From positions 62,001 through 126,000 of the forward strand of contig NZ_LNSG01000008.1 of NCBI RefSeq assembly GCF_001468395.1: 64,000 nt of DNA. The letters run 5' to 3'. The notes under the pieces are model-generated. The model ran no database searches. It was not told where the DNA came from and saw only the letters and a list, made by a program, of their open reading frames with translations. Numbering within the stretch: the stretch's first letter is position 1; every line of letters begins with the position of its first letter. Positions 25,565 to 36,474 of this stretch are shown one piece after another. Source of the DNA: Sphingopyxis sp. H073. GTDB taxonomy: Bacteria; Pseudomonadota; Alphaproteobacteria; Sphingomonadales; Sphingomonadaceae. A program made the position numbers and the translations under genes.

Positions 25565-28429
25565 TTAGTTAGCGGGTGTCGCTATTTCCACCGGCAGGCC
25601 CAGCCCGTCAAGCTGCGGTTTGACCACCGCCGCGTCGCCGACGACGACATAGACGAGATCGCCGGTGCCGAGCGCCTTGCGCGCCGCGGCGTCGATTTCC
25701 GCGGTCGTCATCGCCTCATAGGTCGCGGGCAGCTTCTCGTAATAATCGTCGGGCCGCTGGAACTTCACGATCTGGCGAATCCCGCCGAGCACATCGCCCG
25801 AGGTTTCGAAGCTGCCGGGCAGTTCGCGGACGCTGCCGTTGACGGTGCGCTCCAGCTCTTCCTTGGTCGTGCCCTTGTTGCCGAGATAGGCCTTGATGTC
25901 GCTCTGGAACTCCCTGATCGAATCGCCGGTGCGGTCGGCCTGCACCGGCGCGATCGCGACCCAGGTCAGCCGGTCGCTGTCGTTCGAGATGCGCGAGCGC
26001 ACGCCATAGGACCAGCCCTTGGTCTCGCGGAGATTCATGTTGAAGCGCGACAGGAAATTGCCGCCGAAAATGTCGTTCGCGGCGCGCAGCGGCTCGATCT
26101 CGTCGCTGCCCTTCACGGTCAGTACCTTGCCCGCCATGATCACCGACTGCGGCGATTTGGGCCGGTCGAAGAGCAGGATGCGCGGCTTCGGTGCCGGCAC
26201 CGGCGTTTCGAAATGCTTGGTGCCCTTCGCCGATGCAGGCGCCTTCCAGTTGCCGAACGCCGCGTCGAGCTGCTTCGTCACCTCTTTCAGCGTGGTGTCG
26301 CCGACGACGAAGATGCGGGCATTGTCGGGGCGGACCCAGGCCGCATGGAACGCCGCGAGCTGGTCGCGCGTCGCCGCGGTCACCGCCGCCGTCGTCCCGA
26401 GCCCCGACGGCGGAATGCCATAGGGATGGTCGGCGCCATAGAGCACCGGCATCAGCACGCGGCTCGCGATCGCATTGGGGTTGTTGAGCTCGGCCTTAAG
26501 CCGGTTGAGCTGCTGCGCACGCACGCGGTCGAGTTCCTGCGCGTCGAACGCCGGATTGCGGATATAATCGGCCAGCAGGCCGAGCGAGGCGCTGAGATTG
26601 GGCTTCAGCGCGAACAGGCTGAACACCGTCTCGTCGGCGGTCGCGGTTCCGTCGATCTGGGCGCCGAGGCGCTCCTTCGCTTCGGCGAAGGCGATCGAAT
26701 CGCGGCTCGTCGTGCCCTCGTCCATCAGGCTCAGCATCAGCGACTGGGTGCCGAGCGCCCCCCGCGGATCGGCGGCATAGCCGGCGTCGAAGCTGACCGC
26801 GACATTGACCGTCGGCACCGTCGCGCGGCGCGCGAAGACGACTTCGATCCCGTTCTTGAGCTTCGCGCGCTCGATCGCCGGGAAGTCGAGCGCTTTCAGG
26901 TCGGCGACCGCCGGAAGCTGCGAGCGGTCGGCGAACGAAGTCGCCGGACCCACATCGCCGAGTTCCGGGTTCCAGTAGCGGTCGGGCGCAACCGCGCTGA
27001 CCTTGCCTGCCGTGACCGCGCCGCCGCGGTTCTCGCCGCCCTCGGTGCGCTCACCGGGCGTGTAGGTAAGCGAGAAGGCCGGGCGCGACATCCATTTGCG
27101 CGCGACCGCGACGGTCTGCTCGGGGGTCGCCTTCGCCAGCCGGTCGAGCTCGACCTTGTAATAGGCAGGATCGTTCGAATAGAGCGCGCCTTCGGCCAGC
27201 GTTACCGCCTTGCCGCCGAAACCGCCGACCGATTCGAGCCCCGAAATCGTCCCGCCGAGATAGCTCGCGGCGGCGCGCTGCAGTTCGTCGGCGGTCGGCC
27301 CGGTTTCGAGGAATTTCGCGATCTCGGCGTCGAGCTTGTCGCCGACGACCTTCGGATCGACGCCGGGCTTCACATCGGCCTGGACGATCAATATGCCCGC
27401 ATCCTCGAAGGTTTGCGCGCCGGCGCCGACGCTGACCGCGACCGGATCCTTGCGTACCATCGCATTGTCGAGCCGCGACGAGGAAAGCCCGCCGAGTACC
27501 GCCGCGGCCATCTGTAGCGGCACCGCCTCGGCATCGTTCAGCCCCGGGATCGCCCACATGCGATAGATGCGCGTGGTGGGCACCAGATCCTTGACCTCCT
27601 TCGCGAGCGGCGCGGGCAGGGTCGGCACCGACGCCGGCGGCGCCTTGATTGCGGGGCCGCGGGGGATATCGCCGAACCATTCGGTGACCTTCGCCTTCGC
27701 GGTCGCGAGATCGACGTCGCCCGCGAGCACCAGCACCGCATTGTTCGGGCCGTAATTGTCGGTGAACCATTTCTTCACATCGGCAAGGCTCGCCGAATTG
27801 AGATCGGCCATCGAACCGATCGTGCTGTGGTGATAGGGATGCCCCTTGGGGAAGAGATTCTCGAAAATCTCGTAGCGCAGCAGGCCATAGGGGTTGTTGT
27901 CGCCCTGCCTTTTCTCGTTCTGGACGACGCCGCGCTGGTTATCGAGCTTTTCCTGCGTCACTGCGCCGAGCAGATGCCCCATACGGTCGCTTTCGAGGAA
28001 CAGCGCGCGGTCGAGCGCGCCGGTCGGCACCGTCTCGAAATAATTGGTGCGGTCGAAGCTGGTCGTGCCGTTGCTGTCGGTCGCGCCGACCTGCTGCAGC
28101 GGTTCGAAGAAATCGCCCGGTGCATTTTCCGAACCGTTGAACATCAGATGCTCGAACAGATGCGCGAAGCCCGTCTTGCCCGCGGGCTCATGCTTCGACC
28201 CGACGCGATACCAGACCGACACGGCGACGACGGGCGCCTTGCGATCTTCGTGGACGATGACGCGCAGGCCATTGTCGAGCGTGAAGGTCTGATACGGAAT
28301 GTCGACCGCCTTCACGAGGTCGGCGACGGGCGCGGGCTTCGCCTCCTTTGCCTTGGCGAGCGCGGGGCCCGCGGCGACGAGCGAGGTCGACAGGGCGAGG
28401 ACGAGGGCGGCACGGGGAAAACGGGGCAT
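25565..28429 (-). CDS. M16-family zinc metalloprotease (pitrilysin-like, double domain)
   Basis: A 954-residue exported protease. Signal peptide at about 5-25 (ALVLALSTSLVAAGPALAKA). The first M16 domain has the inverted zinc motif HLFEH (His90, Glu93, His94) and a downstream Glu in RGVVQNEKRQ (about 171). The second half repeats the fold (from about 500) without an HxxEH, as expected for the inactive half of a clam-shell. Family members degrade peptides of limited size in the periplasm. ATG at 28429 has AGAGGAAG upstream. It is preceded by an acylase gene on the same strand. Confidence 0.93.
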   Translation of the reverse strand: MPRFPRAALVLALSTSLVAAGPALAKAKEAKPAPVADLVKAVDIPYQTFTLDNGLRVIVHEDRKAPVVAVSVWYRVGSKHEPAGKTGFAHLFEHLMFNGSENAPGDFFEPLQQVGATDSNGTTSFDRTNYFETVPTGALDRALFLESDRMGHLLGAVTQEKLDNQRGVVQNEKRQGDNNPYGLLRYEIFENLFPKGHPYHHSTIGSMADLNSASLADVKKWFTDNYGPNNAVLVLAGDVDLATAKAKVTEWFGDIPRGPAIKAPPASVPTLPAPLAKEVKDLVPTTRIYRMWAIPGLNDAEAVPLQMAAAVLGGLSSSRLDNAMVRKDPVAVSVGAGAQTFEDAGILIVQADVKPGVDPKVVGDKLDAEIAKFLETGPTADELQRAAASYLGGTISGLESVGGFGGKAVTLAEGALYSNDPAYYKVELDRLAKATPEQTVAVARKWMSRPAFSLTYTPGERTEGGENRGGAVTAGKVSAVAPDRYWNPELGDVGPATSFADRSQLPAVADLKALDFPAIERAKLKNGIEVVFARRATVPTVNVAVSFDAGYAADPRGALGTQSLMLSLMDEGTTSRDSIAFAEAKERLGAQIDGTATADETVFSLFALKPNLSASLGLLADYIRNPAFDAQELDRVRAQQLNRLKAELNNPNAIASRVLMPVLYGADHPYGIPPSGLGTTAAVTAATRDQLAAFHAAWVRPDNARIFVVGDTTLKEVTKQLDAAFGNWKAPASAKGTKHFETPVPAPKPRILLFDRPKSPQSVIMAGKVLTVKGSDEIEPLRAANDIFGGNFLSRFNMNLRETKGWSYGVRSRISNDSDRLTWVAIAPVQADRTGDSIREFQSDIKAYLGNKGTTKEELERTVNGSVRELPGSFETSGDVLGGIRQIVKFQRPDDYYEKLPATYEAMTTAEIDAAARKALGTGDLVYVVVGDAAVVKPQLDGLGLPVEIATPAN

Positions 28430-28519
28430 GAACTTCCTCTTGAAGCAAGGCCGCGCGAACGCGCGATCGGGGTGCCGGACGGCACTGTATCAGCGGTTTA
28501 GGACGGCGCTTCGCGGCTT

Positions 28520-30673
28520 TCAAGGCCGATAGAAGCGCGCTCCGCTGGCTTTCAGCGCCGCCGGATCGAACAATACGGGCTTGAGCTTGTGCTGGACGAA
28601 CAGCTTTGCCTGGTCGTTATAGTGCGGGCTATCGGGCCGCGTCGTCGCCGCGCCGAAGGGCTGGACCGATTCCGACCGCACCTTGCCCGCCGCATCCCAC
28701 GTCACGAACATGATGAAGCTGTCGCCGTGGCGCACCTTCAGCCGCCCGTCGGGTTCGACGTCCCACAAGGTCGAGGCGCGCACCGTATCGTTGCCGCCAT
28801 CGAGCGGCAGGTCGATGCGATGCGCGCCCTGGCCATGCCGTAGCCGCAGCACGGTACCGAGCTTGGGATCGAGCCCGGCAAAATGCTCCTGCAGGTGATT
28901 CACCGCATCGCTCAGCACCTGCCGCGGATCGGGATCGGGCTTGCGCTGATAATGGCTGCCGTTGGCGGGGCGAAGCACCATCAGCGCGAGCGCGTCGCCC
29001 TTGCCCTTGCCGTCGAGGTTCCAGTCCCAATGGCGGAGCAGGCCCTGCGCCTCGGCCAGCGCCCGATCACCCTTGGTATCGAGCGCGAGCAACCGGTCCA
29101 TCCACACCTTCGCGTAGCCGGTCTTCGCATAGGCGGTGTCGTACTTGATCGCCTTCAGCCGCGCCTCGTCGATCTGGCCCGATTGCTCGAACAGGGTGAT
29201 CAGACGCGTCGCGCGGTTGGTCATGTCGTCTTCGACCCCGAGCAGCGGCGAAAAGGCGGCGGCATCGAGCTCGTCGCCCGGCCCCGCCGCGACCCACGGC
29301 GTGTTGTTCGCGTTCATCACATAGCCCGAGCGCGGATTGACCAGCGCGGGGACGCGGTCGAACGGCAACGTCTTGGTCCAGACGTCTGCCGAGGTGTCGC
29401 CCGGCAGGATACCGCGCCAATTGTAACCGGCGGGCCGATCGGGGAACATCGCGTTGTAGAAAAGCCCGATATTGCCCTTCGCATCGGCGTAGATGAAATT
29501 GGTCGCGGGTACGCCCTGCCCCGCCATCGCCGCGCGCCATTCGGCGAAATTCTTCGCCTTGCTCAACCGGTAATATTGGGTGACCATCGCCGACTGATCC
29601 ATGCCGGCATAGCGGATCGCGAAGGCACCCTTGTCGTTCTTGATCACGGGCCCCTGCACCGAGCGATAGATCGTCCGCGGCACCGGGATCACCAGCGGTC
29701 CATATCTGACGCGCAGCCATATGCGCTCTTCCTCGAGCGGCAGCCATTTGCCGTCGAAGCGATATTTCTCGCCGCTTTCGTCGAGCGCCAGCTTGTAGAT
29801 ATCGATCAGGTCGGGCCGGTTCACGGTGTTGGTCCAGCCGAGATATTTATTGTGCCCGAGGAAGGGATAGGGCGAGCCGGGGAAGTTCGCGCCCGCGAAA
29901 TCCCAGCCCTCGCCGCTATGGACGACCAGTTCGTACCAAGCGACCCCGCCGGTCCACGGCTGGTGCGAGTTGGAGACGAGCCGCGTTGCGCCGTCGGTAG
30001 CGCGCGACGGCGCCACCGCCATGCCGTTCGAGCCGTTCGCTTCGGGATCGCGGCCGACCGGAGTCAGCTCGCGCGGCACCAGCTTGCCCTTCGCATCGAG
30101 CGACGGCCCGCCCTCGCGGCCCATCGGCTTGTCGCCGGTCAGTCCGCCGAGCACCGAATCGAGCCCGAAGAAGAAGGGCGATCGCAGCACGAAGCCCGCG
30201 ACGACGTCTTCGCCGGTCACCGGGAACAGCCCCGACAGCCGCACCTCATCGGGATGCTTGTCCGCATAATGGTTGAGCCCCGCCGCATAAGCGGTGAACA
30301 GCGCCTGCACATCCTTCGGCAGCCGCGGCCAGTCGCGCGCGGTCGTCGCCCGCACATCGAGCAGCGCCGCGGCATAATCGACCTTCGCGCCATCCTCGCC
30401 AAGCATCGCGCCGGCGCGCCCGCGCGTCATCGCCAGCACTTCCTGCAAGGTCGCAAAATCATCCTCGGCGTGGGCGTAAGCGACGCCATAGGCGACGTCG
30501 GCGTCGGTCTTTCCGAAGATGTGCGGTACGCCATATTTGTCGCGCGCAATCTGTACGTCGGCCGGTCTGAACTCGGTCGCCGTCGGCGCCTGCGCCGTCA
30601 GCGGCTCCCAAAGCGCCAGGCCGGCGAGGATCGCCACGAACAGGATCAGGACGCCGACGAAAAATTTGCGCAT
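28520..30673 (-). CDS. Penicillin/acyl-homoserine-lactone acylase family (Ntn hydrolase)
   Basis: A 717-residue exported amidohydrolase that matures by self-cleavage. N-terminal hydrophobic segment at about 4-22; alpha chain to about 214; linker; then the catalytic N-terminal Ser of the beta chain in GSNGMAVAPSRATDG (Ser about 215), followed by VSNSHQPW. The family includes penicillin G acylase, PvdQ-type AHL acylases and aculeacin acylase; which amide it cuts cannot be read from sequence. The start is placed at ATG 30673 (MRKFFVGVLILF); the reading frame continues upstream to 30715 without a ribosome site. Divergent from clpB. Confidence 0.9.
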   Translation of the reverse strand: MRKFFVGVLILFVAILAGLALWEPLTAQAPTATEFRPADVQIARDKYGVPHIFGKTDADVAYGVAYAHAEDDFATLQEVLAMTRGRAGAMLGEDGAKVDYAAALLDVRATTARDWPRLPKDVQALFTAYAAGLNHYADKHPDEVRLSGLFPVTGEDVVAGFVLRSPFFFGLDSVLGGLTGDKPMGREGGPSLDAKGKLVPRELTPVGRDPEANGSNGMAVAPSRATDGATRLVSNSHQPWTGGVAWYELVVHSGEGWDFAGANFPGSPYPFLGHNKYLGWTNTVNRPDLIDIYKLALDESGEKYRFDGKWLPLEEERIWLRVRYGPLVIPVPRTIYRSVQGPVIKNDKGAFAIRYAGMDQSAMVTQYYRLSKAKNFAEWRAAMAGQGVPATNFIYADAKGNIGLFYNAMFPDRPAGYNWRGILPGDTSADVWTKTLPFDRVPALVNPRSGYVMNANNTPWVAAGPGDELDAAAFSPLLGVEDDMTNRATRLITLFEQSGQIDEARLKAIKYDTAYAKTGYAKVWMDRLLALDTKGDRALAEAQGLLRHWDWNLDGKGKGDALALMVLRPANGSHYQRKPDPDPRQVLSDAVNHLQEHFAGLDPKLGTVLRLRHGQGAHRIDLPLDGGNDTVRASTLWDVEPDGRLKVRHGDSFIMFVTWDAAGKVRSESVQPFGAATTRPDSPHYNDQAKLFVQHKLKPVLFDPAALKASGARFYRP

Positions 30674-30747
30674 CCGCTTTTCTGCTCCATTCGGTATCAA
30701 TGATGCCGACCTCATGGCCTAAATTTCATGGCGCGAAAAGCCATGGC

Positions 30748-30778
30748 CTTGTGTTGCAAATTGGCAACACTATCTTGG
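30748..30778 (+). promoter_or_regulatory. Heat-shock (sigma-32 type) promoter of clpB
   Basis: CTTG at 30748-30751, 18 bases, then CTATCTTGG at 30770-30778: a close match to the alphaproteobacterial sigma-32 consensus (CTTG, 17-18 bases, CTAT-T). The start of clpB follows after about 25 bases. The spacer is occupied by a perfect inverted repeat, GTGTTGC (30751-30757) and GCAACAC (30764-30770), separated by six bases. Confidence 0.8.
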
Positions 30779-30802
30779 TGGCGAGAAAGGGGCTTACTCG
30801 AC

Positions 30803-33382
<2,580 letters not shown>

Positions 33383-33388
33383 GGTAGA

Positions 33389-33422
33389 GGGCGTCCCTCC
33401 GGGAGGAGGGGCGCCCTTTTTT
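33389..33422 (+). terminator. Intrinsic terminator after clpB
   Basis: GGGCGTCCCTCC (33389-33400) pairs with GGAGGGGCGCCC (33405-33416) with one G-T pair, followed by TTTTTT. It reaches the stop codon of the convergent small gene at 33421 and could work in both directions. Confidence 0.9.
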
Positions 33423-33717
33423 ACTGGCCGATGGCGCCGCGCTGAACCTGCACGCGCTCGATTTCGCCGCGCGTCTCGTTGCGGGCATCGGCCCATTCCG
33501 CGCGCGTCCGGCAGACGCGGACTGACTTCAGGCGGCTGCCCAGCACCTCTTGCTTGCGACAAACGACCTCATTGGGGTCGAGCGCCTTCTTGCCCTTGCT
33601 GGCGGTCGTCGACGATTCGGCGGCACCGGCCGCGGCAGGGATCGCGAGCGCAGCACCGAGCAGCGCGGCACCGAGCGACAATGATCGAACGTGGGACATG
33701 GGCTGAACCTTTTTCAT
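33421..33717 (-). CDS. Small exported Cys-pair protein of unknown function
   Basis: A 98-residue protein with a signal peptide (MSHVRSLSLGAALLGAALAIPAAAGAAE) followed by a short charged domain containing EVVCRKQEVLGSRLKSVRVCRTRAEWADAR. The two cysteines probably form a disulfide. I recall similar short proteins in sphingomonads but know no function. I chose ATG 33717; a 34-residue extension to 33819 does not look coding. It lies just after the three TPR-enzyme genes on the same strand. Confidence 0.6.
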   Translation of the reverse strand: MKKVQPMSHVRSLSLGAALLGAALAIPAAAGAAESSTTASKGKKALDPNEVVCRKQEVLGSRLKSVRVCRTRAEWADARNETRGEIERVQVQRGAIGQ

Positions 33718-33799
33718 CGTTCCGCCGCGCAGCTTATGCGCGGATTGCCGTCCGGCCAAGCCATTTGCGACGGGTGCCTGTGCCATTTTCCGTACCGTT

Positions 33800-35320
33800 T
33801 CAACGCGGGGGCGCCACATCGAAGGCGACAGTGAGCCGCTCCCCTTCGACGAACGGCCTGGTCCCGTGCCACATCCAGGACGGAAACAGCACCAGCCGCC
33901 CCGCGACGGGCTCGACCATCCGGGTCGGTGGCAGGTCGAGCCCCAGCGCCGCCTGCGGCTCGCCCAGCGTCAGCCAGCCCGCCTCGGGCGCATCGCCGGG
34001 GCGTTTTTCGGGCAAGGCGACATAGAGCGCCGAACTGATCCACCCCTGCGGATGGACATGGTTTTCGTGATATCCCGCGCCGCGCAGCCGCACCGACCAG
34101 CTTCCGGCAAAGCGCCGCCGCCGGTCGCGCCGGACCCCAAGCAGAGGATGCGCAGGATCGGCTGCGGGCAAGGCGGCTAGGTAGGCGTTGACCGCCCCGA
34201 CCACCGCGGCGCGGAGCGCCTGCGTCACGGGATCGATCCGGCTGAACAGCGGACCGTCGGTCTGCGTCCCACCGCGCACCGACTGGTCAAGATATTCGCT
34301 CCGCGCGACGTGCAGCGTCCGCAGGTGCGCCGCCAGCGCGTCCAGCGGCGGCAGCCGGTCGCGAAGGTCGAAGGTCTGCACGAGGCGCGGATCGCCCGTG
34401 AGCCACTCGTACCGGGGATCCCCGGAGAGGCGCCACAGCAATGTCGCATACGGCCAGACCGCCGCGCGGCGCGCACCGCCCGCTGCGATCTCGGCATCGA
34501 TCAGCGGCGCGGCGACCGCGAGCCGCCCGCTGCGCAAGAGGTAGCGGACCCGCCATATCCGCGTCCCGATCCGCATCGCTTCGCCCGGTAGCGCCTCGAA
34601 CAGCCGGTCGGCGCGATCGGCCTGCCCCAGCTCGGCGGCGGCGATCGCGGCGTGGTCGGCAACATCGGCTTCGGCGACGCCCGCCGCCACGGCGCGCGCG
34701 ACGACCTCGACTTGCGCGATATGATCCTCGCGCTGGAGGTGTAGGTCGAGCAGGCCGCGCCACAGCGCCGCCGCGCCCGGCTCCTGCGCCAGCGCGCGCT
34801 CGAAAGATGCGGTCGCCGCCTCGCGCCGCCCCATCAGCGCGCGCAGCTGCGCGAGCTGCATATGGCCTTGCAGCCACAGCGGCACCTGCGCCACGATCGC
34901 GTCGAGCGCCGCCTCGGCCGCCTCGCCCTGACCCGCCGCCCAGCGCGCCGCGGCAAGGCCGATCAGGACATCGCCGTTCGGCGGCCCCAGCCGCTCGGCC
35001 GCCTCGAACAGTGCCACAGCGTCGAGCCCGGCTTCGAAGGCAACCCGCGCGCGGCCGTGCGCAATGCTCGCATCGTCCGGCGCCAGTCGCGCCGCCTTCG
35101 CGAAACTGTCGATCGCATCGGCGTGCGCGTCGAGCCCGCGCTGCAACAGCCCCGCCCATTGCCACAGCCGCGCGGTATCGGCCCGCGACGCGGCAGCGAG
35201 GACGAGCGGCAACGCCTGTTCCTCCTCGCCCTCGTCGAGCGCCAGCCGTGCAAGATCGGCGATGTCATCGGCGTCGGCCTGCCCGCGCCGCGCCGCGGCG
35301 AGCCGCGCGGCAAGGCTCAC
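33800..35320 (-). CDS. TPR protein with C-terminal 2OG-Fe(II) oxygenase domain
   Basis: A 506-residue two-part protein. Residues about 1-280 form TPR-like helical repeats (ATASFERALAQEPGAAALWRGLL and similar). The C-terminal domain has the jelly-roll dioxygenase signature: NHVHPQGWISSALYVALP with His at about 421 or 423, RLVLFPSWMWHGTRPF with His about 485, and an Arg about 495 in ERLTVAF for 2-oxoglutarate. This resembles the putative 2OG-Fe(II) oxygenase family PF13759. The substrate is unknown; TPRs usually bind a protein partner. Its start overlaps the upstream gene stop by four bases (ATGA). Confidence 0.85.
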   Translation of the reverse strand: MSLAARLAAARRGQADADDIADLARLALDEGEEEQALPLVLAAASRADTARLWQWAGLLQRGLDAHADAIDSFAKAARLAPDDASIAHGRARVAFEAGLDAVALFEAAERLGPPNGDVLIGLAAARWAAGQGEAAEAALDAIVAQVPLWLQGHMQLAQLRALMGRREAATASFERALAQEPGAAALWRGLLDLHLQREDHIAQVEVVARAVAAGVAEADVADHAAIAAAELGQADRADRLFEALPGEAMRIGTRIWRVRYLLRSGRLAVAAPLIDAEIAAGGARRAAVWPYATLLWRLSGDPRYEWLTGDPRLVQTFDLRDRLPPLDALAAHLRTLHVARSEYLDQSVRGGTQTDGPLFSRIDPVTQALRAAVVGAVNAYLAALPAADPAHPLLGVRRDRRRRFAGSWSVRLRGAGYHENHVHPQGWISSALYVALPEKRPGDAPEAGWLTLGEPQAALGLDLPPTRMVEPVAGRLVLFPSWMWHGTRPFVEGERLTVAFDVAPPR

Positions 35321-36474
35321 AGGCTCTCCGGCACGGCGTCGGGCGCACTGCCGATCATCGCGGCGACCGCGTCGCGTTCAGCTGGACGGAGATCGGGGTG
35401 CCAGAGGTCGAAGATGAAAACGACGCGCAACTGCTCGCTCGGGTTCATCGCCTCATGCTCGATCGTGTCGTCGAAGACGAACGCCTGCCCGCGCTCCCAG
35501 TCGCGCGTCTCGGCGCCGACGCGGAACCAGCAGCCATCCGGCACGACGAGCGGCAGGTGGCAGACAAGGCGCGTGTTGTTGTAGCCGACGTGCGGCGGGA
35601 TCGCGGTGCCCGGCGCGAGCAGCGAAAACAGCGCGTTGGGCGACGCCCCCGCGATCTGGGGCTGGTCGACCAGCCCCAGCAGTTCCATCGTCCGCGGGCA
35701 GTGGCGTGCGTTCGCCTCGATCCGGCGGCCGTTCCGCCACAGGTGGATCGCGGTCCAGTCGAGATTGTGGTTGAGCGCGCGCCACTGCGCGAGCGGCTGG
35801 TGCGCCGCATATTGGACATAGGGGACGAGCTCGGCGCGCTCGGCCGCCATCACCGCTGCCAGTTCGGCGGCGATCGTGTCGGTCGCGGCCTCGATCTCGG
35901 CGAGCCAGGGGAAAAGGCTGCGCGGATGAAATTCGCGCTCGGCAAGCCCCGGAAAATGGAAATGCGTCGGTTCGCTGTGATAGACGCGCGTCCGGCGCAG
36001 CGCATTGCTGCGAAAGCGCGCGATCCGCGCACGCTCTTCGGCATCGGCACGGCTTTCGGCCTCCGCCGTCCGCGCCGCCCAATGCGCCTCCTTGGTGTCG
36101 AGCCACGCCGCATGTTTGCGCTCGCCCTCGGCGAGCACGGCAGCGAGCTGCGGCGGCAAGGCATCCGCGGGCTTCTGCGCGATCGCATGCCCCCACGCCT
36201 CGCCCGCGCCGGGATCGCCGATCCGGTCGAGCAGGCTCGCACGCATCATCAGCGCGGTGAAGTCGAGCGGCGCGAGCGTCAGCGCGCGATGCACCGCATC
36301 GAGCGCGACGCGCGGACGTCCGGCCGCGCGGTGCGTCCCTGCGAGCCGGAGCAACACCGGAAAATCCTCGCCCATCGCGAGCGATTGTTCGAGCAGCGCG
36401 GCGGCGCGCGCGAAATCCTGTGCCGCGAGCGCGCGATCGGCTTCGGCGACCAGCGCGGCGCGGTCGGCGCTCAC
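35317..36474 (-). CDS. TPR protein with aspartyl/asparaginyl beta-hydroxylase domain
   Basis: A 385-residue protein from a GTG at 36474 that overlaps the sulfotransferase stop (GTGA). The first 120 residues are TPR-like (LEQSLAMGEDFPVLLRLAGTHRAAG, VHRALTLAPLDFTALMMRASLL). The C-terminal domain matches the Asp/Asn beta-hydroxylase fold: IPPHVGYNNTRLVCHLPL (His about 295), FVFDDTIEHEAMN (His about 340) and LRVVFIFDLWHPDL (Arg about 350 for 2-oxoglutarate). The vertebrate homologue hydroxylates Asp/Asn in EGF repeats; the bacterial substrate is unknown. A longer reading frame to 36663 lies within the neighbouring gene and is not used. Confidence 0.9.
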   Translation of the reverse strand: MSADRAALVAEADRALAAQDFARAAALLEQSLAMGEDFPVLLRLAGTHRAAGRPRVALDAVHRALTLAPLDFTALMMRASLLDRIGDPGAGEAWGHAIAQKPADALPPQLAAVLAEGERKHAAWLDTKEAHWAARTAEAESRADAEERARIARFRSNALRRTRVYHSEPTHFHFPGLAEREFHPRSLFPWLAEIEAATDTIAAELAAVMAAERAELVPYVQYAAHQPLAQWRALNHNLDWTAIHLWRNGRRIEANARHCPRTMELLGLVDQPQIAGASPNALFSLLAPGTAIPPHVGYNNTRLVCHLPLVVPDGCWFRVGAETRDWERGQAFVFDDTIEHEAMNPSEQLRVVFIFDLWHPDLRPAERDAVAAMIGSAPDAVPESL

